Shown in pieces: positions 1 through 6,715 of a stretch of 7,421 nt of DNA. The notes below the pieces were generated by a model, which saw only the letters and a list, made by a program, of their open reading frames with translations, was not told where the DNA came from and ran no database searches. Positions within the stretch are counted from its first letter, which is position 1. Every line of letters starts with the position of its first letter. The DNA is from an uncultured Clostridia bacterium (lineage in GTDB: Bacteria; Bacillota; Clostridia; Christensenellales; Aristaeellaceae): assembly GCA_934643535.1 (NCBI GenBank), contig CAKUCE010000155.1:1-7421 (forward strand), written 5' to 3'. Made by a program: the position numbers and the translations under genes.

Positions 1-710
1 ATGGAGCAGTTGACCTCCTGACGGGCGAAGAGCTGAGACACCTTCACGCCGTCGATGCTTTCGGCCAGATAGGCGTTGTAGTTGGAGTTTTTGTTGCTCT
101 GCTGCTGCCATGCCTTGCGCTGCCGCGGCTTCAGGATGCACACGATGGCGATGAACACCGGCAGGCCGCTGACCACCACCGTCGCCAGCGTCGCGTCCAC
201 CGAGTACATGAACACGATGATCACGGCCACGTTGATGATTTCCAGAATGCTGTTGATGATGCCGTTGGAGAGAATATCCGACACCGAGTTCACGTAGTTG
301 ATGACGCGCACCAGGATCTTTCCGGCAGGGCGGCTGTCGTAGTAGCTGAAGGGCAGCTCCTGCAGATGGTGGAACAGATCCCGGCGGATGTCGAAGATGA
401 TCTCCTGACTGACATAGGCCATCACTCTGGCCCGGATCACCGTAAATACGATACTGACGACGATCAGCCCGCAGTAGATCAGCGCCCAGCGCACCAGCGT
501 CTGCACGTCCCCGGCGGGGACGACCTCATCCAGCACCTTGGACATAATCTTGGGGGTGTACAGGGTACAGATCGAGGCCAGAACGCTCAGGCCCAGCGCT
601 CCCAGCATCTGGAACCGGTGACGGCTGATGTACTGAAACGCCCGCTTCAGGTGTTTCCATTGAAAAGGGGACTCCAGCGTCTCGTCCACGTCAAATTTGT
701 TGCGCGCCAT
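1..710 (-). CDS. ABC multidrug exporter subunit, second gene of heterodimer (partial, C-terminus off window)
   Basis: Only the first 236 residues are inside the window, covering most of the membrane domain; the ATP-binding domain lies beyond the left edge. The protein begins MARNKFDVDETLESPFQWKH. Hydrophobic segments are visible at about residues 34-56, 74-93, 147-170 and 172-193. The coupling-helix region of type IV ABC exporters is visible at about 117-137 (ELPFSYYDSRPAGKILVRV). The start is supported by GGAAGGAG at 721-728, ten bases upstream. The ATG overlaps the TAA of the preceding ABC gene by one base (TAATG), which suggests translational coupling and 1:1 production. It should pair with that protein as a BmrCD/TM287-288/LmrCD-type heterodimer in the cytoplasmic membrane. 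Because the upstream partner has the weakened ATP site, this subunit is predicted to carry the catalytic Glu and switch His, with a less regular signature motif. That part cannot be seen here. Confidence 0.93.
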   Translation of the reverse strand, partial: MARNKFDVDETLESPFQWKHLKRAFQYISRHRFQMLGALGLSVLASICTLYTPKIMSKVLDEVVPAGDVQTLVRWALIYCGLIVVSIVFTVIRARVMAYVSQEIIFDIRRDLFHHLQELPFSYYDSRPAGKILVRVINYVNSVSDILSNGIINSILEIINVAVIIVFMYSVDATLATVVVSGLPVFIAIVCILKPRQRKAWQQQSNKNSNYNAYLAESIDGVKVSQLFARQEVNCS

Positions 711-2452
711 TACGAAGCAGCTCCTTCCATCGGCAGGTCGTTCTGCAAGGCATAGGTTTGCCAGTAGTAGCCGTGGTTCTTCAGCAGTTCCTCATGGGTA
801 CCCTGTTCGGTGATGCGGCCGTTTTCCAGCACCAGAATCTGGTCGGCGTCCTTGACGGCGCTGATGCGCTGGCCGATGATGATCTTGGTACACTGGAAGG
901 GCAGGTGAAGAAGCTGCTGCTGAATGTAATGTTCCGTCTCGCTGTCCAGTGCGGAGGTGGTGTCGTCCATGATCAGGATGGACGGATGCATGGCCAGCGC
1001 GCGGGCCAGCGCGATCCGCTGCTTCTGGCCGCCGGACAGGCCGGTGCCCCGCTCGCCGATGATGGTGTCGTATTTTTCCGACAGTCCTTCAATAAAGTCG
1101 TCTGCGGCGGCGATGCGGGCGCATTCCCGCACCTCGTCCTCCGTCAGTTTCTGATTGCCGAAGGCGATGTTGCCGTCCACCGTATCGGAGAACAGGAACA
1201 CGTCCTGCGTGGCAACGCCCAGACCGCCCCGCAGCTGCTGCAGCTTCCAGTCCCGCACATCGGTATCGTCCACCAGCACCGTGCCGCCGGTCACGTCGTA
1301 GCAGCGGGCCAGCAGGTTGATCAGCGTGGTCTTGCCGGAGCCGGTGGGGCCCATGATGGCCACCGTGCTGCCGGCCTCCGCCGTGAAGGTCACGTCATGC
1401 AGAACCTCGGTGCGGTCGAAGGCCGCATCCACGTGCCGGAATTCCACCTTGCCCTTCATGGAGGCATGCTCCTTCGCCGTGGCCCGGTCCTGAATGGCGG
1501 GACGGCTGCAATACAGCTCCATCACCTTGTGGGCCGAGGTCTGGAAACGCTGGAAGTCGTTGATCAGGTTGCCCATCTGGCGCATGGGGTTGGCCAGCGC
1601 CCACGTCAGCTGGGAGAAGATCGTCAGCTGGCCGGGGGTCAGCTGCCCCTTGATGATCAGATAACCGCCCAGAAATACCGTGATGATGGTCATGGCATGG
1701 GCCAGAATCTCAATAAACGGGAAGAAGCTGAGCCATTTTTTGTTGATGTTCAGTTGGCTGTCCCGGAAAGCGGCGCTGCGCTTCTCGAACTTTTCTTCCT
1801 CAAAGCTCTCCCGGGCAAAGGCCTTCACCACCCGGTTGCCCGCGATGTTCTCCTGCGCGCCCGCGTTCATCTCGCTCAGCTTTTCCCGCATGAACACGAA
1901 CAGAGGCCGGGCCTGCCGGGAGTAGAGATTGGTGATGAGCAGAAGCAGCGGCGTCACCATCACCAGAAAGAGGGTCAGCCGCCAGCTGGTGAAGAAAAAG
2001 CAGATCAGGGTACTCAGAAAGATGCACACGCAGTCCACGATGGCATAGCTCATGTAGGACATGAAGTGGCGGCACCAGTCCAGGTCGCCGGACATCCGGG
2101 TCATCAGCTCGCCGGTACGGTTGCGGTCGAAGTAACGGGTGTCCTGATACTGCAGCCGCTCGAACAGCCGGCAGCGCAGCTTGAGGACATTCTCCTGCGA
2201 CGTTTTTTCCAGCATGATAATCATGGCGTAGCGCATGCCCTCCCGGCACAGCTTTACCGCCAGCATCACCGCCAGAATGCCCAGCAGGGGTTCGGGATTC
2301 TGCGCCACGATCACGTCGTCCACCAGTCTGGCGCTCAGGGTAGGATTGACCAACAAAAGAACGCTGGTAAAGGCCGAAATCGCCAGCGCCGTGATAAACC
2401 GAATTTTTCCTTTTTTTTCCGTCAGACTCCACAGCCATGCAATGCAGCGCAT
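710..2452 (-). CDS. ABC multidrug exporter subunit with degenerate ATP site (fused TMD-NBD), first gene of heterodimer
   Basis: This is a complete exporter half-transporter of 580 residues, a normal length for the family. Residue numbers here count from an in-frame ATG at 2470, six codons upstream. I prefer the second ATG (2452, MRCIAWLW) because GGAGG at 2458-2462 sits five bases before it, while nothing resembling a ribosome site precedes 2470. Membrane segments lie at about 23-45, 60-85, 141-160, 163-182, 252-275 and 281-299. The nucleotide-binding domain follows: Walker A GPTGSGKTT (374-382), Q-loop Gln422, signature LSGGQ (478-482) and Walker B ILIMDD (498-503). The residue after the Walker B Asp is Asp503 instead of the catalytic Glu, and the switch residue is Gln534 instead of His (IIGQRISAV). 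This is the known pattern of the non-hydrolysing subunit of heterodimeric exporters. The likely role is ATP-driven export of amphipathic compounds; the substrate is not readable. It is the first gene after the promoter at 2518-2546. Confidence 0.95.
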   Translation of the reverse strand: MRCIAWLWSLTEKKGKIRFITALAISAFTSVLLLVNPTLSARLVDDVIVAQNPEPLLGILAVMLAVKLCREGMRYAMIIMLEKTSQENVLKLRCRLFERLQYQDTRYFDRNRTGELMTRMSGDLDWCRHFMSYMSYAIVDCVCIFLSTLICFFFTSWRLTLFLVMVTPLLLLITNLYSRQARPLFVFMREKLSEMNAGAQENIAGNRVVKAFARESFEEEKFEKRSAAFRDSQLNINKKWLSFFPFIEILAHAMTIITVFLGGYLIIKGQLTPGQLTIFSQLTWALANPMRQMGNLINDFQRFQTSAHKVMELYCSRPAIQDRATAKEHASMKGKVEFRHVDAAFDRTEVLHDVTFTAEAGSTVAIMGPTGSGKTTLINLLARCYDVTGGTVLVDDTDVRDWKLQQLRGGLGVATQDVFLFSDTVDGNIAFGNQKLTEDEVRECARIAAADDFIEGLSEKYDTIIGERGTGLSGGQKQRIALARALAMHPSILIMDDTTSALDSETEHYIQQQLLHLPFQCTKIIIGQRISAVKDADQILVLENGRITEQGTHEELLKNHGYYWQTYALQNDLPMEGAAS

Positions 2453-2457
2453 AGAAA

Positions 2458-2462
2458 CCTCC
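2458..2462 (-). promoter_or_regulatory. Ribosome binding site that decides the ABC start
   Basis: GGAGG lies five bases before the ATG at 2452. No comparable purine stretch precedes the upstream in-frame ATG at 2470. The shorter 580-residue product is therefore favoured. Confidence 0.7.
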
Positions 2463-2488
2463 AACTCCATCGAGGTCGTCGCGTGGGA

Positions 2489-2516
2489 TTGCCGTTACAG
2501 CCGGCGTAAACGCCAA
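2489..2516. promoter_or_regulatory. Imperfect inverted repeat just downstream of the ABC promoter, candidate operator
   Basis: On plus, TTGCCGTTAC (2489-2498) and GTAAACGCCAA (2506-2516) are inverted copies of each other, with one mismatch and one extra base, separated by seven bases. The element starts two bases past the -10 box and covers the expected transcription start. A bound repressor there would block transcription. It could instead be a small hairpin in the 5' leader, since GGCG-TTTA-CGCC can also fold. No regulator gene is in the window to pair it with. Confidence 0.4.
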
Positions 2517-2517
2517 C

Positions 2518-2546
2518 ATTATAGGCCACCTGACCGGGAAAGTCAA
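2518..2546 (-). promoter_or_regulatory. SigA-type promoter of the ABC exporter operon
   Basis: On minus, TTGACT (2541-2546) is followed by exactly 17 bases and then a consensus TATAAT (2518-2523). Transcription would start near 2511, giving a leader of about 58 bases before the ATG at 2452. It lies just past the terminator of the upstream MATE gene, so the ABC pair should be its own transcription unit. This is the best promoter match in the window. Confidence 0.85.
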
Positions 2547-2595
2547 AGCCTTTTTGGATTTTTGGGAAAGTTTTTGAAGAATCGTTTCAAAGCGG

Positions 2596-2629
2596 AAAAA
2601 AACCGGCGGAATCGTAACAATTCCACCGG
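2596..2629 (-). terminator. Intrinsic terminator of the MATE gene
   Basis: On minus the sequence reads CCGGTGGAAT, a seven-base loop, then ATTCCGCCGG and seven T. The ten-base-pair stem has a single G-U wobble as RNA; read on plus the same position would be a C-A mismatch, which supports use on the minus strand. It begins 15 bases after the MATE stop codon. Confidence 0.9.
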
Positions 2630-2643
2630 GTCTTAAAGCTGCT

Positions 2644-4005
2644 TTACAGCTTTTGCAGCATGGTTTTATCCACCTGCCGGTACAGGACCAGACACAGGGT
2701 CAACGAGAACAGCTCCGCAATGGGGAAGCTCCACCATACCGCATCCACGCTGCCGGTCTTGCTCAGGAGCCACGCGGCCGGCAGCAGTACGATGATCTGG
2801 CGGCACAGACTCATCAGCAGACTGTAGAACCCCTTCCCCACGGCCTGAAACAGGGTGGAAATGGTGATGCCCACCGCCGCCAGCAGGAAGCTCAGGCTGA
2901 TGACCCGCAGGGCGACCACGCCCATGGCGGTCAAATCCCGGGCGTCGCCGGCCTCGAACAGGCTCAGCAGCGTTTCGGGGATCAGCAGGAAGGCCACCGT
3001 GCCCAGCAGCATGATCGCAGCCGCCCAGATCAGCGCCACCTTGAGCGCGTCATATACCCGTTTGCGCATCCGCGCGCCGTAGTTGTAGCCCAAAATCGCC
3101 ACCAGACCGTTGCTCAGGCCGAATACCGGCATGAATACGAAGGACTGCAGCTTGAAATACACCCCCAGCACGTTGACAGCCGTCGCACCGAAGCCCAGCA
3201 GGATCATATTCATCAGTACGTTCATCACGGACGAAATAGACTGCATGATGATGCTGGGGAAACCCACGTCCAGAATGCCCTTCAGGATCGTCTTATCGGG
3301 GCGGAAGCCCTTGAGATGAAGGCGCAGCTCCACGTTTTTCGCCTGATTGAGCACAAGGCCCAGCGTCATACCGCCGATCTGACCGATGACGGTGGCGATG
3401 GCCGCGCCTGCAATGCCCATGGCCGGAAAGCCCAGCAGGCCGAAGATCATGATGGGGTCCAGAATGATGTTGATGACCGCGCCCGTCAGCTGCGTCGCCA
3501 TGGACAGTACCGTGTTGCCGGTGGCCTGCATCATGCGTTCAAAGCAGATGCCGAAAAACAGGCCGAAGCTGAACACGCACACAATGCTCAGATATTCGCC
3601 GCCCAGCGCCCGCAGCTCCTGATCGGGCGTAAACAGGTTGAAAAAGGGTCTGGCAAAAAGCAGGCCGAACACCAAAAACAGCAGATAGCCGCAAAGCTCC
3701 GTAAACAAGCCGTTTTTGGCCGCCTCCCGGGCTTCCTCCGCCCGCTTTTCGCCCAGCTTTCGGCTGATCAGGCTGTTGAAGCCCACGCCCAGACCGGTGG
3801 ATACGGCGATCATCAGCATCTGGATGGGATAGGCCAGCGAGACGGCGGTCAGGGCCGCGGCGCTGTACTTGGCCACAAAAATACCGTCCACCACGTTGTA
3901 CAAGGCCTGAACCATCATGCTGATCATGATGGGAATGGAAACCTTGGGCACCAGCCTTCCCATTTCCATCGTGCCCAGCATTCTGGAACGTTCCTGTGTC
4001 TCCAT
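2644..4005 (-). CDS. MATE family multidrug efflux transporter
   Basis: This is a 453-residue polytopic membrane protein, the usual MATE length, that exports drugs or organic cations using a Na+ or H+ gradient. It begins METQERSRMLGTMEMGRLVP. Family hallmarks are the N-terminal region with KVSIPIMISMMVQALYNVVD (21-40), RMMQATGNT (157-165), the NIILDPIMIFGLLGFPAMGI stretch (179-198) and a second-half repeat with GFPSIIMQSISS (248-259) and GLSNGLVAILGYNYGA (296-311). The profile is closest to clostridial MepA/VmrA-like members, judged from memory of the family. The start at 4005 is preferred because AAGGAG (4014-4019) lies eight bases upstream. The reading frame stays open to a TTG at 4083, but that stretch is the terminator hairpin of the previous gene and has no ribosome site. 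It sits between the bile salt hydrolase and the ABC operon on the same strand. The substrate cannot be told from sequence. Confidence 0.95.
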   Translation of the reverse strand: METQERSRMLGTMEMGRLVPKVSIPIMISMMVQALYNVVDGIFVAKYSAAALTAVSLAYPIQMLMIAVSTGLGVGFNSLISRKLGEKRAEEAREAAKNGLFTELCGYLLFLVFGLLFARPFFNLFTPDQELRALGGEYLSIVCVFSFGLFFGICFERMMQATGNTVLSMATQLTGAVINIILDPIMIFGLLGFPAMGIAGAAIATVIGQIGGMTLGLVLNQAKNVELRLHLKGFRPDKTILKGILDVGFPSIIMQSISSVMNVLMNMILLGFGATAVNVLGVYFKLQSFVFMPVFGLSNGLVAILGYNYGARMRKRVYDALKVALIWAAAIMLLGTVAFLLIPETLLSLFEAGDARDLTAMGVVALRVISLSFLLAAVGITISTLFQAVGKGFYSLLMSLCRQIIVLLPAAWLLSKTGSVDAVWWSFPIAELFSLTLCLVLYRQVDKTMLQKL

Positions 4006-4036
4006 TCGTTGCTCTCCTTCATTCGCGTAATCGGGG

Positions 4037-4073
4037 AAAAAGCCCCAAGCGGTTATGGTAACAGCTTGAGGCT
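4037..4073 (-). terminator. Intrinsic terminator after the bile salt hydrolase gene
   Basis: On minus, AGCCTCAAGC (4064-4073) pairs with GCTTGGGGCT (4041-4050), with one T-G wobble. After one mismatch the stem continues with GTTA/TAAC around a three-base loop. Five T follow at 4037-4041, one of them inside the stem. The hairpin is long and lies 30 bases past the hydrolase stop codon. Since the MATE gene on the same strand begins only 31 bases later, this hairpin could also act as an attenuator. Confidence 0.8.
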
Positions 4074-4083
4074 CAATAGTCAA
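4055..4083 (-). promoter_or_regulatory. Candidate promoter of the MATE gene, overlapping the terminator hairpin
   Basis: On minus, TTGACT (4078-4083) is followed by 17 bases and TACCAT (4055-4060), with TG one base before the -10 as in extended -10 promoters. The -10 matches the consensus at four of six positions. The spacer contains a small palindrome, TTGAG-C-CTCAA. The -10 lies in the inner part of the terminator hairpin, so a transcript starting here would lack most of that hairpin. No other good promoter is seen before the MATE gene. Confidence 0.45.
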
Positions 4084-4103
4084 TAGCGGATGAACCGCCG
4101 TTT

Positions 4104-5078
4104 TCAGTTTTCCCGGAAAATTTCCATTTTCTCCCGCAGGGGATACGCCGTCACACCGTCGCCGTCCAGATCTTCCCGGTGCATGTCCACCACGGTCAGC
4201 TGGGGATTGTCATAGGTGCGGTAGTAGTAAAGGCCCCGGTCGGCGTTCATGCAGGCGGAATACAGCGTGATCTCGTACTGTCCGTCCGGCAGGCGGCACA
4301 GGCCCCGCTGCTGCTCCACCGCGCCCAGAATATGGAAGAACTGGCTCACACTGGAAAGCTCTTCCTCCCCGGATTGGGCATTCAGGCAGGCAAAAGCCGC
4401 CCGCACGAACCGGGACTGAGACGAAAGGTCGCCGGGCAGGCCTATGGCTCCCATGCCGCGGCTGTACTCCTGAAAGGGAATCCCACTGGCAAAGCGGAAC
4501 TCCGGGCCGTCGGGCGAAAGCCGGGCGTAATTGTTCAGTTGAAACAACTGCATGGGAAAGGGCGGATTGTTGGTCAGCACCCGGGCGGGATCGTCGTAAA
4601 CATGAAGCCCGTCCGCCATGCTTTCGATCACCAGACAGTTCTCCTGATCCGCCAGCATCCAGTGGAGCTGAGAGGCCGGCATTCCCGGACAGAAGGGTTC
4701 ATCCGTCAGGTTCAGCTTTTCCAGCGCTGCGCGGGCCTCCTCTGCCGCAGCACAGCGGCCCAGCAGCCACGGGATCAGCTCGAACTGCGCCACGTTGTCC
4801 CTGCCCTGTACGGGCGCGTGATACACGGCGCTGCCCACAAAGTTCAGCCCGGCGATCGCCAGCCCTTTTTCGTTCACAGCGTCGTAATACAGGGGATAAC
4901 CGTCCTGCACATGGGCCATGCCGATCATGGCGTAATGCTCTGTCCAGGTTTCCCCGTTGCGGAAGGCAAAGGGGTACTTCCGGGGCGTGATGGTCACGCT
5001 TTCCCCGAAGCTGCGTTCATAGTCCAGATTGCGTCCGAAATAAAAATCCTTCGTCCGATATGCGGCGGCGGTACACAT
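4104..5078 (-). CDS. bsh: Choloylglycine hydrolase family protein, probable conjugated bile salt hydrolase
   Basis: The 324-residue protein has the normal length for peptidase family C59 and no signal peptide, so it should act in the cytoplasm. Bile salt hydrolases cut the amide bond of glycine- or taurine-conjugated bile acids. The start MCTAAAYRTKDFYFGRNLDY puts Cys2 at the N-terminus once Met is removed; Cys2 is the nucleophile. Other family active-site positions are visible: Arg16 and Asp19 in FGRNLD, Asn79 in AGLNF, Asn171 in LTNNP, and Arg223 in GLPGDLSSQSRFVR. They match Arg18, Asp21, Asn82, Asn175 and Arg228 of the well-studied clostridial enzyme by my alignment. AAAGGA (5088-5093) lies nine bases before the ATG. 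It has its own promoter at 5120-5148 and terminator at 4037-4073. Penicillin V acylase or acyl-homoserine lactone acylase activity is the main alternative in this family, but the N-terminus looks like gut clostridial bile salt hydrolases. Confidence 0.9.
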   Translation of the reverse strand: MCTAAAYRTKDFYFGRNLDYERSFGESVTITPRKYPFAFRNGETWTEHYAMIGMAHVQDGYPLYYDAVNEKGLAIAGLNFVGSAVYHAPVQGRDNVAQFELIPWLLGRCAAAEEARAALEKLNLTDEPFCPGMPASQLHWMLADQENCLVIESMADGLHVYDDPARVLTNNPPFPMQLFQLNNYARLSPDGPEFRFASGIPFQEYSRGMGAIGLPGDLSSQSRFVRAAFACLNAQSGEEELSSVSQFFHILGAVEQQRGLCRLPDGQYEITLYSACMNADRGLYYYRTYDNPQLTVVDMHREDLDGDGVTAYPLREKMEIFREN

Positions 5079-5119
5079 GGTTTTTCATCCTTTCCGGCGA
5101 TTCGTGGTTTTTCGTCCTC

Positions 5120-5148
5120 AGTATACCCCGTTTTTTCTCCCGGAACAA
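5120..5148 (-). promoter_or_regulatory. Promoter of the bile salt hydrolase gene
   Basis: On minus, TATACT (5120-5125) is a good -10 box. TTGTTC (5143-5148) lies exactly 17 bases upstream as a weak -35. The predicted start near 5113 leaves a leader of about 35 bases. The weak -35 may mean that an activator helps or that the promoter is modest. Confidence 0.6.
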
Positions 5149-5168
5149 CGGAAAAGCCGCCGAAACCA

Positions 5169-5197
5169 TTGCAGTTTTTTGCCGCCGGTGATATAAA
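5169..5197 (+). promoter_or_regulatory. Promoter of the dipeptidase operon
   Basis: TTGCAG (5169-5174), a 17-base spacer and TATAAA (5192-5197) preceded by TGA form an extended -10 promoter. Transcription would start near 5204, about 30 bases before the ATG at 5235. It is back to back with the hydrolase promoter; the two -35 boxes are only 20 bases apart, so one regulator could act on both. Confidence 0.65.
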
Positions 5198-5234
5198 GAA
5201 AGAGGAAAAAGATTTTTCAAGGGAGGGACTTTTC

Positions 5235-6701
5235 ATGCCCTGCACTACCTTATTGGTCGGAAAAAAAGCCAGCTACGACGGTTCGACCCTGATGGCCCGC
5301 AACGAAGACTCCGGCGCGGGAAAATTTACCGCCAAGAAATTCATCGTTGTTCACCCCGACGAGCAACCCCGGCACTACCGCAGCGTGATTTCCAAGGTGG
5401 AGATCGACCTGCCGGATGATCCCATGCGCTACACCGCCATGCCCGATGCGGTCCCCGTTCAGGGCGTCTGGGGGGAAGCAGGCATCAACGAATGCAACGT
5501 AGCTATGAGCGAAACCGAGACCCTGACCTCCAACCCGCGGGTGCTGGGGGCCGATCCGCTGGTGGAAGGCGGCATCGGCGAGGAGGACATGCTGACCATC
5601 GTGCTGCCCTACATCCACAGCGCCCGGGAGGGCGTGCTGCGGCTGGGCGCGCTGCTGGAGCAGTACGGCACCTACGAGATGAACGGCATCGGATTTCAGG
5701 ATCTGGACGAGATCTGGTGGCTGGAATCCATCGGTGGCCACCACTGGATGGCGAAGCGGGTGCCTGACGACGCCTACGTGGTCGTCCCCAACCAGCAGGG
5801 CATCGACTATTTTGATTTCAAGGACGCGCTGGGCGAGGGAAAGAACCACCTCTGCTCGGCCGATCTGGCGGACTTCATCCGGGAAAATCATCTGGATCTG
5901 GGCTTGGACGGCGTAGACCCTGCGGAGTCGGAGGACTTCGACGTTCGGGCCGCGCTGGGCAGCCACAGCGACGCGGATCACTGCTACAACACGCCCCGGG
6001 CGTGGTACATGCTGCGTTGCCTGAACCCCACCACCTTCGTGTGGGACGGCCCCGATGCGGACTTCACCCCCGAATCCGACGATCTGCCGTGGTGCATGGT
6101 GCCCGAGCGCAAGATCACCGTGGAAGACGTGAAATACGTGCTTTCTTCCTATTATCAGGGCACGGAGTACAATCCCTACAACCGTCACGGCGACCTGTCC
6201 CGCCGGGGGATGTACCGTCCCATCGGCATCAACCGCAACAACTTCGTGGCCATCACTCAGCTGCGGCCCTACATGCCCCACGATCTGCAGGGCGTGGAAT
6301 GGATCGCCGTGGGTTCCAACACCTTCAACGAGGCGGTGCCCTTTTACGCCCACGTGAACGCCACGCCCGCCTATCTGGCGGACACCACCGGCGCGGTGAC
6401 CACGGAGAGCTTCTACTGGGCCAACCGCATGATCGCCGCCATGGCGGACGCGCACTATCCCGCCTGTCTTGCCCATGTGGAGCGCTACCAGCTGGCGCTG
6501 TCCACCGCCGGGCATGCCATGCTGAAGCGTTTTGATGCGCAATATCTGGCTGCGCCGGAGAAGGACGCCGCCGCCTATCTGACCGCCTGCAACCAGCAGA
6601 TGGCCGACAAGGCGAGGGAGCTGACGGACGACCTGCTATCGAAGGTCTTATTCAGCGCCAGCATGGAAATGAAGAACGGCTTTGCCCGTTCCGATTCCTG
6701 A
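5235..6701 (+). CDS. C69 family dipeptidase (Ntn cysteine hydrolase)
   Basis: The 488-residue protein matches the PepD-type dipeptidases of peptidase family C69, which split dipeptides of broad composition in Gram-positive bacteria. The N-terminus MPCTTLLVGKKASYDGSTLM is the family signature; Cys3 should be the nucleophile once the two preceding residues are removed. Arg22 and Asp25 in ARNEDSG correspond to the Arg/Asp pair of the Ntn active site. Further family blocks are INECNVAMSETET (84-96), WWLESIGGHHWMAKRVPDD (161-179), VVPNQQG (183-189) and the C-terminal WANRMIAAMADAHY (395-408). No signal peptide is visible, so a cytoplasmic role in peptide use is likely. The start is fixed by GGGAGGG (5221-5227), seven bases upstream, and by the need for Cys close to the N-terminus; the frame is open upstream back to 4179 but that part is antisense to the hydrolase. 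It is followed at 14 bases by a small gene on the same transcript. Confidence 0.95.
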   Translation: MPCTTLLVGKKASYDGSTLMARNEDSGAGKFTAKKFIVVHPDEQPRHYRSVISKVEIDLPDDPMRYTAMPDAVPVQGVWGEAGINECNVAMSETETLTSNPRVLGADPLVEGGIGEEDMLTIVLPYIHSAREGVLRLGALLEQYGTYEMNGIGFQDLDEIWWLESIGGHHWMAKRVPDDAYVVVPNQQGIDYFDFKDALGEGKNHLCSADLADFIRENHLDLGLDGVDPAESEDFDVRAALGSHSDADHCYNTPRAWYMLRCLNPTTFVWDGPDADFTPESDDLPWCMVPERKITVEDVKYVLSSYYQGTEYNPYNRHGDLSRRGMYRPIGINRNNFVAITQLRPYMPHDLQGVEWIAVGSNTFNEAVPFYAHVNATPAYLADTTGAVTTESFYWANRMIAAMADAHYPACLAHVERYQLALSTAGHAMLKRFDAQYLAAPEKDAAAYLTACNQQMADKARELTDDLLSKVLFSASMEMKNGFARSDS

Positions 6702-6715
6702 CGCGGGAGGCCGGT

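Noticed and set aside
758..2509. Long plus-strand open frame (583 codons) opposite the first ABC gene
   Set aside because: It is antisense to a clear ABC exporter with all its motifs. The translation is rich in His, Gln, Gly and Arg with no family look, which is typical of GC-rich antisense frames, and there is no ribosome site.
2453..2517. Leader-peptide attenuator before the ABC operon, as known for bmrCD
   Set aside because: The leader is only about 58 bases and has neither a clear small open frame with a ribosome site nor a terminator with a T tract.
2653..4086. Long plus-strand open frame (477 codons) opposite the MATE gene
   Set aside because: It is antisense to an unmistakable MATE protein; the composition is His/Gln-rich without membrane segments or motifs.
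4179..5234. N-terminal extension of the dipeptidase frame to 840 residues
   Set aside because: The extension is antisense to the bile salt hydrolase, and the enzyme needs its Cys near the N-terminus. The ATG at 5235 has an excellent ribosome site.
5250..6542. Minus-strand open frame (430 codons) opposite the dipeptidase
   Set aside because: The plus-strand dipeptidase has family motifs along its length; the opposite frame is a Gly/Val/His-rich shadow.
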